Of a stretch of DNA of 64,000 bases, positions 59,034 to 64,000 are shown one piece after another. Origin of the DNA: Ferrimonas futtsuensis DSM 18154 (lineage in GTDB: Bacteria; Pseudomonadota; Gammaproteobacteria; Enterobacterales; Shewanellaceae); the NCBI RefSeq assembly GCF_000422645.1, contig NZ_AUGL01000001.1, forward strand, positions 1 through 64,000. The letters run 5' to 3'. How positions within the stretch are numbered: position 1 is the first letter of the stretch; each line of letters opens with the position of its first letter. The translations under genes were made by a program, and so were the position numbers. Below the pieces are notes generated by a model that searched no databases, had not been told where the DNA came from, and was given only the letters and a program-made list of their open reading frames with translations.

Positions 59034-60143
59034 TCATGGCAAGTGGGGGCGGGCCAGATAGTCGTGACTCTGCATCTCCTGCAACCGGCTCAGGCAGCGG
59101 CGGAACTCAAACTCCAGGCCGCCACCGGCGTAGATCTGCTCCAGAGGCACCTCACTGGAGATGATCAGCTTGACGCCCCGCTCATAGAACTCATCCACCA
59201 GGGCCAGGAAACGGCGAGCGATGTCGTCCCCGGTCAACTGCGCCCCCATGGCGGAGAGGCCGCTCATCAGTACCGTGTGGTAGCAACGGGCCAGCTCCAT
59301 ATAGTCCACCTGGCTTCTGGGGCCATCACACAGGGCGAGGAAATCCGCCAGCAGCACCCCGTCCGCCTCCCGGCGAACCGCAATGAAGCGTCCCTCCACT
59401 TCGATGGTGCCCCCGACCCGTCCCTCCTCCGGGGCCAGTTGTTCGAAGTAACAGTGCAGATTGGTGTCCGCCTGCCGATCCAGGGGATAATGGAAGATCT
59501 CTGCCTGCTCCAGCGCCCTCAGGCGATAATCGATGCCATGATCCACATTGACCACCAGGCAGTGGGTTTCAATCAGATCGATGGCCGGCAGGAACCGGGC
59601 GCGCTGCAACCCGTTACGATAGAGCTGGGCAGGGGGGATGTTGGAGGTGGCCACCAGTACCACGCCCCGCTCAAACAGGGCCCGAAGCAAGCCCGCCAGC
59701 AACATGGCGTCGGTGATGTCCGACACAAAAAACTCATCGAAGCAGATCACCTCGGCTTCGGCAGCCAGAGCATCGGCGACCGCCTCCAGAGGATTGGCCT
59801 GCCCCTTGAGCCGGTTCAGCTCCCGGTGTACCCGGTGCATGAAACGGTGGAAATGGATGCGCAATTTGCGTTCGACAGGCAGCACCTCATAGAAGGTGTC
59901 CACCAGATAGGTTTTCCCCCGGCCGACGCCCCCCCAGAAGTAGAGGCCCTGAACCTGGGTCGGCTCCTTCCCCCTGGCAAACAGCCTGGAGAGCAATCCC
60001 GGTTTGGGGGCCTGCTGCCGCTGAATCAGCTTCTCATACAGAGACTGGAGATGTTCAACCGCCTGCCTTTGGGCAGGATCTTCATGGAAATCTGGGCGTT
60101 GCAGATCCGCCTGATAACGCTCTAGGGGGGTCGCCTGCGGCAC
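59034..60143 (-). CDS. zapE: Cell division ATPase ZapE
   Basis: A 369-residue AFG1-family ATPase that associates with the Z-ring and affects FtsZ filaments under stress. The Walker A motif GGVGRGKTYLVD is at about 71-82, the Walker B region is VICFDEFFVSDITDAMLL, and arginine-finger-type sequence TSNIPPAQLYRNGLQRARFLPAI follows. It is divergent from zapG, as in E. coli yhcM/yhcB, although the protein families are unrelated. Confidence 0.93.
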   Translation of the reverse strand: MPQATPLERYQADLQRPDFHEDPAQRQAVEHLQSLYEKLIQRQQAPKPGLLSRLFARGKEPTQVQGLYFWGGVGRGKTYLVDTFYEVLPVERKLRIHFHRFMHRVHRELNRLKGQANPLEAVADALAAEAEVICFDEFFVSDITDAMLLAGLLRALFERGVVLVATSNIPPAQLYRNGLQRARFLPAIDLIETHCLVVNVDHGIDYRLRALEQAEIFHYPLDRQADTNLHCYFEQLAPEEGRVGGTIEVEGRFIAVRREADGVLLADFLALCDGPRSQVDYMELARCYHTVLMSGLSAMGAQLTGDDIARRFLALVDEFYERGVKLIISSEVPLEQIYAGGGLEFEFRRCLSRLQEMQSHDYLARPHLP

Positions 60144-60212
60144 GTCCTTGGCCCTCTCAACTGGTCTAAGCTTTGGGCTCGCATGGTACCACGGAGGGCG
60201 CAGCCGATGTAT

Positions 60213-60226
60213 AGTTGTTCTATAAC
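60213..60226. promoter_or_regulatory. Inverted repeat in the zapE-zapG divergent region
   Basis: TTGTTCTATAACAA is an inverted repeat of five-base arms in the 139-nt region between the two divergent genes. A plus-strand TACAAT follows immediately and may be the zapG -10. A regulator is not known. Confidence 0.3.
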
Positions 60227-60282
60227 AAGTACAATGCCCTCAAGTATTCAGACCCAAGCGCAGGGGTCGCCATGGAGTAACT

Positions 60283-60672
60283 ATGAACGAAGTTTGGATT
60301 GTGTTGGCCTTCATCCTCGGTGCCGGGGTGGGCTATCTGATTCGCTGGAAGAGCGGCGGCAGTGCGGAAGAAGCCCCGCAACTGAAGCAGGCTCTGGAGC
60401 AGGCCAAGTTTGACCTGGAGCAGCAACGTCAGGAGATGGCGGACTACTTTGAGCAGTCCCACGCCACCCTGTTGCAGCTCAGCCAGAACCTGGATAAGGC
60501 CAATAAACTGTGGAACGACTCTGCGTCACACCTGTTTAACGAGCAACTCTCCACAGCCCAACTGCCCCTGCATGAGCCGGAGCCAGTGATGATCGACAAT
60601 GAAGAGTTCCAGCCCAACGACTATGTTCAGGGCTCTCACGGAATCATTACACCCCGTAAAAAAGTAAGTTAA
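60283..60672 (+). CDS. zapG: Z-ring associated protein ZapG (YhcB, DUF1043)
   Basis: A 129-residue inner-membrane protein with one N-terminal membrane helix (about 4-20), a long coiled-coil (about 30-85) and a low-complexity tail ending PRKKVS. This is the YhcB/ZapG pattern, linked in E. coli to cell envelope growth and division. It precedes degQ, as in E. coli. Confidence 0.92.
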   Translation: MNEVWIVLAFILGAGVGYLIRWKSGGSAEEAPQLKQALEQAKFDLEQQRQEMADYFEQSHATLLQLSQNLDKANKLWNDSASHLFNEQLSTAQLPLHEPEPVMIDNEEFQPNDYVQGSHGIITPRKKVS

Positions 60673-60677
60673 CAAGC

Positions 60678-60705
60678 GGAACTAAAACGGCGGCGGACTG
60701 TCCGA
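60678..60705 (+). promoter_or_regulatory. Candidate sigma-E promoter before degQ
   Basis: GGAACT (60678-60683) and GTCCGA (60700-60705) are spaced as in sigma-E promoters (GGAACTT, about 15-16 nt, TCTGA or TCAAA). It is about 44 nt before the degQ start. The -10 has one mismatch, so this is a candidate only. Confidence 0.4.
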
Positions 60706-60748
60706 AAGCAAGTAGACAAATTTGCTGATATACGGAGAGTTTTTATAG

Positions 60749-62110
60749 ATGAAAAAGTCTGTCGCTGTTTTGACCGCCGCTTTATTATCTGCCGGCCTTT
60801 CTCTGTTCCCGGCCACCAGCCAGGCGGCGTTGCCCATGGCCGTGGACGGACAGCAGTTGCCCAGCCTGGCCCCGATGATTGAGCAGGTGGGCCCCGCCGT
60901 TGTGTCGGTTTCCGTGTCAGGAACCCAGGTCTCCCGACAGGAGATCCCCGAACCCTTCCGTTACTTCTTCGGTCCCAACGCACCACGAGAGCGGGTTCAG
61001 GAACGTCCGTTCCGTGGCCTGGGCTCCGGTGTGATCATCGATGCGGACGATGGCTACATCGTCACCAACCACCACGTCATCGATGGTGCAGACAAGATCC
61101 TCATCAGCCTGGCCGACGGCCGGGAGTTTGAAGCGAAGCTGATTGGCTCTGATCAAAGCAGCGACGTGGCCCTGCTGCAGGTGGAGGCCGATGATCTGAC
61201 CGAAGTGAAGCTGGCCAAGTCCGATCAACTGCGTGTGGGCGACTTTGCCGTGGCCATTGGTAACCCGTTCGGCCTGGGTCAGACCGTCACCTCGGGCATC
61301 GTCAGCGCCCTGGGGCGCAGCGGCCTCAACATCGAAAGCCTGGAGAATTTCATCCAGACCGACGCCGCCATCAACAGTGGTAACTCCGGCGGTGCCCTGG
61401 TAAACCTCAACGGTGAACTGATTGGCATCAATACCGCCATCCTGGCCCCCAGTGGCGGCAACGTCGGCATCGGCTTCGCCATCCCCTCCGACATGGTGAA
61501 GGGTCTGGCGGAGCAGATCATCGAGTTCGGCGAAGTACGCCGCGGCGTACTCGGAGTGCTGGGGCGCGAGCTGGATAACGAAACCGCCAAACTGTTTGGT
61601 CTGGAGTCTCAGCATGGCGCCTTTGTCAGTCAGGTGGTGCCCGATTCTGCCGCCGACAAGGCGGGCCTGAAGGCCGGGGACATCATCGTCTCCGTCAATG
61701 GCCGCAAGATCCGCACCTTCGCCGAATTGCGCGCCAAGGTGGCCACCATGGGCGCGGGTTCCAAGGTGAAGATCGGTGTCATCCGCGACGGCGACGAGGA
61801 GAACTTCAACGTCACCCTGAGCGAAGCGGAAGGGGAGAATGTGAAAGCCAGTGTGGTGCATCCCGCTCTGGAGGGCGCCAAGCTGTCAACTTACAGTCAG
61901 GACGGCATCCAGGGGGTGGCAATCACCGACCTGGAAGAGCGTTCCCCGGCAGCCCGTCAGGGATTGCGCAAGGGCGACATCATCCTGGGAGTCAACCGCG
62001 AGCGGGTGCAGAGTCTCAAGGAGCTGCGCGGCCTGCTGGAGGATTATGAAGGTGCCCTGGCCCTGAATATCCGTCGGGATGATGCCAACATGTACCTGAT
62101 CCTTCGCTGA
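60749..62110 (+). CDS. degQ: Periplasmic serine endoprotease DegQ/DegP type
   Basis: A 453-residue HtrA-family protease and chaperone for misfolded envelope proteins. A signal peptide ends at about residue 26 (ATSQA). The catalytic triad is TNHHVI (His109), SSDVALLQ (Asp139) and GNSGGAL (Ser213). Two PDZ domains follow (about 265-350 and 365-450). I call it DegQ because of its length, shorter than DegP, and its position before degS, but this organism may use it in the DegP role. Confidence 0.92.
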   Translation: MKKSVAVLTAALLSAGLSLFPATSQAALPMAVDGQQLPSLAPMIEQVGPAVVSVSVSGTQVSRQEIPEPFRYFFGPNAPRERVQERPFRGLGSGVIIDADDGYIVTNHHVIDGADKILISLADGREFEAKLIGSDQSSDVALLQVEADDLTEVKLAKSDQLRVGDFAVAIGNPFGLGQTVTSGIVSALGRSGLNIESLENFIQTDAAINSGNSGGALVNLNGELIGINTAILAPSGGNVGIGFAIPSDMVKGLAEQIIEFGEVRRGVLGVLGRELDNETAKLFGLESQHGAFVSQVVPDSAADKAGLKAGDIIVSVNGRKIRTFAELRAKVATMGAGSKVKIGVIRDGDEENFNVTLSEAEGENVKASVVHPALEGAKLSTYSQDGIQGVAITDLEERSPAARQGLRKGDIILGVNRERVQSLKELRGLLEDYEGALALNIRRDDANMYLILR

Positions 62111-62123
62111 CCTTGACACAGAG

Positions 62124-62154
62124 AAAACGCCGCGGCTTGTCCGCGGCGTTTTTT
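62124..62154 (+). terminator. Intrinsic terminator between degQ and degS
   Basis: A 12-bp stem (62124-62135 with 62141-62152) with a 5-nt loop followed by TTTTTT. degS is therefore likely to have its own promoter. Confidence 0.92.
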
Positions 62155-62207
62155 ATCCCGTTGAGACGATATGATATCCTGTTGTTTTTCATCGGACCCT
62201 GAGCACT

Positions 62208-63284
62208 ATGGCACGGCTACTCATCTACATCGCAAAACCCATTCTGGCCGGTTTGGTGCTGGCGTCAGCCATCGTTCTGCTTATTCCCAACCTGCGTCAG
62301 CAACTGCCTGAGCTCAACTGGCCCACCAGCCAGGTCAGCCGCAACAGCTTCTCTCATGCGGTAAAGCGTGCCTCCCCGGCAGTGGTCAACATCTACACCC
62401 GTACTCAGAATGCCCAGATGCCCAGCCAATCCACCGGCGCGGGCCTGGGGTCCGGCATCATCATGCGCGAAGACGGTTATGTGCTGACCAACTACCACGT
62501 GGTAAGCCGTGCGGACCTGATCTACGTGGCGCTGCAGGATGGCCGCTGGGGTTCGGCGGTGATGATTGGCGCCGATCCCTGGACCGACCTTGCCGTACTC
62601 TACCTGGATACCCAGGGGCAGAGTCTGCCGACCATCCCCTATGATCTCGAGCGGACCACAGAGGTGGGGGACGCGGTTCTGGCCATTGGTAACCCCTATA
62701 ACCTGGGGCAGACCATCACCCAGGGGATTGTCAGCGCCCGTGGCCGCACCGGTCTGAGCTCTCAATACCAGGACTTTATCCAGACCGACGCCGCCATCAA
62801 CCAGGGCAACTCCGGAGGCGCCCTGGTGGACGCCGATGGCTACCTGGTGGGGGTCAACACCGCCAACTACAACGTTCGCGGTGAGAGCGGACTGGGGATC
62901 AACTTCGCCATCCCGCTGCAGCTGGCCAATAACATCATGCAGAAGCTGATCAAGGATGGCCGGGTGATTCGGGGCCACCTTGGCGTGGCCGCCCAGGATC
63001 TGGACTTTAACAGCAGTCAGTCCCTGGGATTGACCGACCGAACGGGTGTGGTGCTGACCGGCATCGATCCCGGCGGCCCGGCCTCGCGTGCCGGCCTGGC
63101 CAAGTGGGACGTGGTGGTCGAGCTCAATGGCCAGCCTCTGCGCGGGGTGAATGCCATGATGGACGACATCGCTGAGACCCCGCCGGGCACAGAGGTGAAC
63201 CTGACCCTGCTCAGAGAAGGCAAGAAGCTGCAGCTGCCGGTAACCATCGGCGAAAAGCCCCCCTATCAGGGGCTGGAGAGATAA
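62208..63284 (+). CDS. degS: Site-1 serine protease DegS of the sigma-E pathway
   Basis: A 358-residue inner-membrane protease that cuts the anti-sigma factor RseA when its PDZ domain senses unfolded outer-membrane proteins. It has an uncleaved N-terminal membrane anchor (about 8-27), the catalytic residues His97 (TNYHVV), Asp127 (WTDLAVL) and Ser202 (GNSGGAL), and a single PDZ domain (about 265-350). The membrane anchor and single PDZ distinguish it from DegQ. Confidence 0.95.
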   Translation: MARLLIYIAKPILAGLVLASAIVLLIPNLRQQLPELNWPTSQVSRNSFSHAVKRASPAVVNIYTRTQNAQMPSQSTGAGLGSGIIMREDGYVLTNYHVVSRADLIYVALQDGRWGSAVMIGADPWTDLAVLYLDTQGQSLPTIPYDLERTTEVGDAVLAIGNPYNLGQTITQGIVSARGRTGLSSQYQDFIQTDAAINQGNSGGALVDADGYLVGVNTANYNVRGESGLGINFAIPLQLANNIMQKLIKDGRVIRGHLGVAAQDLDFNSSQSLGLTDRTGVVLTGIDPGGPASRAGLAKWDVVVELNGQPLRGVNAMMDDIAETPPGTEVNLTLLREGKKLQLPVTIGEKPPYQGLER

Positions 63285-63291
63285 TTCTTCG

Positions 63292-63318
63292 ATAAAAAGG
63301 GCCCTCGGGCCCCTTTTT
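63292..63318. terminator. Bidirectional terminator between degS and ogt
   Basis: An A-run, a GGGCCC-type stem around loop TCG and a T-run lie just after the degS stop and reach the end of ogt. Register of the stem is slightly ambiguous. Confidence 0.8.
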
Positions 63319-63790
63319 ACTGTCCCCGTTGTTCGTGATTGAGCAGCGCCTGCTTGATCGCCAGACCGCCGGCATAGCCGGTCAGGCTGCCGCCGGCCCC
63401 GATCACCCGGTGGCAGGGCACCACCAGGGCCACCGGGTTGCGGCCATTGGCGGCTCCGACCGCTCGCACCGCCTTGGGCCGGCCGATCTGCCTGGCGATG
63501 TCACCATAGCTGCGGGTCTCGCCGCTGGGAATGGTGGTCAATGCCTGCCACACCTGGCGCTGAAACTCGGTTCCCGGCATGTCCAGGGGCAGAGCAAACG
63601 ACTCCCTCTCCCCAGCCGCGTATTGCTGGCACTGCCGACGCACCTGGGCCAGGGCGTCGGCATCCCTCTGCCAGTGCGGCTCAGGGGTGACCGGTTGGGC
63701 CCCCTGCTGAAACGCCAGCAACGCCAGTCCCTTGTCGGTCACCGCCGCCAGGATCTCCCCCCAGGGGCTGCCCCAGATGTCGAATTTCAT
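63317..63790 (-). CDS. ogt: Methylated-DNA--protein-cysteine methyltransferase
   Basis: A 157-residue suicide repair protein that takes methyl groups from O6-methylguanine. The active-site motif PCHRV contains Cys126, preceded by the DNA-binding helix [27 protein letters not shown] start at ATG 63790, 7 nt after AGGAG; the longer open frame upstream is the overlapping AlkA-type gene read in another frame. Its start overlaps that gene's stop (ATGA), so alkylation repair genes are cotranscribed. Confidence 0.93.
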   Translation of the reverse strand: MKFDIWGSPWGEILAAVTDKGLALLAFQQGAQPVTPEPHWQRDADALAQVRRQCQQYAAGERESFALPLDMPGTEFQRQVWQALTTIPSGETRSYGDIARQIGRPKAVRAVGAANGRNPVALVVPCHRVIGAGGSLTGYAGGLAIKQALLNHEQRGQ

Positions 63791-64000
63791 TGCTGATCTC
63801 CTAAACTCCGCCATAAAGCCATTACTCCATAGGCCCGCCAGGGGCGCCACGTCTCCGCCAGCGCCAGGGTTTGCTTTGGCGTGCCCTTCTCCAGCCCCAA
63901 CGCATGATACAAGCCCAGATCCGAGGCCACGAAAGCGTCGCTTTCTCCAAACGCCCTCATGCACACATAGTGGGCGGTCCAGTCCCCGACCCCTTTCAGG
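63787..64000 (-). CDS. AlkA-type DNA-3-methyladenine glycosylase, C-terminal fragment (cut by window edge)
   Basis: Seventy codons read from 63999 to a TGA at 63787-63789. The translation [20 protein letters not shown] (then [18 protein letters not shown]) is the helix-hairpin-helix and catalytic Asp region of AlkA or Ada-AlkA glycosylases, and the later [19 protein letters not shown] also matches. The protein removes alkylated bases. It is incomplete because the window ends. It could be AlkA alone or the glycosylase part of an Ada-AlkA fusion. Confidence 0.88.
   Translation of the reverse strand, partial: LKGVGDWTAHYVCMRAFGESDAFVASDLGLYHALGLEKGTPKQTLALAETWRPWRAYGVMALWRSLGDQQ

Noticed and set aside
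63791-63964. N-terminal extension of Ogt
   Set aside because: This segment reads as the AlkA-type protein in another frame, and ATG 63790 has a good ribosome-binding site.

Overview
The window looks like chromosomal DNA from a high-GC marine gammaproteobacterium of the Alteromonadales/Shewanella-Ferrimonas type. Evidence is gene content and order: pdhR-aceE-aceF-lpdA, ampD-ampE, nadC-pilA-pilB-pilC-pilD-coaE-zapD-yacG, mutT/secA, a complete dcw cluster, sspA/sspB, petABC, rplM-rpsI, zapE/zapG and degQ-degS. Ferrimonas is my best guess, but genus is inference. No rRNA, tRNA or CRISPR array was seen.

Layout. 1-1034: an IS1595-type insertion sequence lying against the terminator of acnB. 1084-8041: acnB, a DUF4382-like lipoprotein, an HxpB/YniC-type HAD phosphatase and a patatin/beta-barrel protein. 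8105-12496: a 1463-residue c-di-GMP signalling protein (periplasmic propeller, membrane helix, PAS, GGDEF, EAL). 12621-19333: the pyruvate dehydrogenase operon with its repressor and PdhR-type operators. 19918-28672: ampDE, divergent from a retropepsin-like protease gene, nadC and the type IV pilus assembly genes followed by coaE, zapD and yacG. 28733-33323: mutT, secA, an M23 peptidase and the helicase-loader-family gene dciA. 33325-50997: lpxC-ftsZ-ftsA-ftsQ-ddlB-murC-murG-ftsW-murD-mraY-murF-murE-ftsI-ftsL-rsmH-mraZ, all on the minus strand and driven from a promoter with 10-bp-spaced MraZ boxes. 51366-53393: a surface lipoprotein gene. 54022-58795: sspB-sspA, petC-petB-petA and rpsI-rplM. 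59034-64000: zapE divergent from zapG, degQ and degS, then ogt and the end of an AlkA-type glycosylase gene cut by the window edge.

The most interesting locus is at 51366-53650. The leader of the lipoprotein gene contains a sequence that matches the c-di-GMP-I (GEMM-I) riboswitch in its conserved blocks and closing helix. The gene encodes a TTG-started lipoprotein with a long Asp-Pro-Glu-Pro linker built from 18-bp DNA repeats, a lectin-like region and a predicted helical-toroid C-terminal region with no assigned activity. Together with the GGDEF/EAL protein and the type IV pilus genes, this suggests a c-di-GMP-controlled surface programme placed between housekeeping operons. Most of the remaining window is conserved core genome, with dense overlapping genes and clear intrinsic terminators between transcription units.
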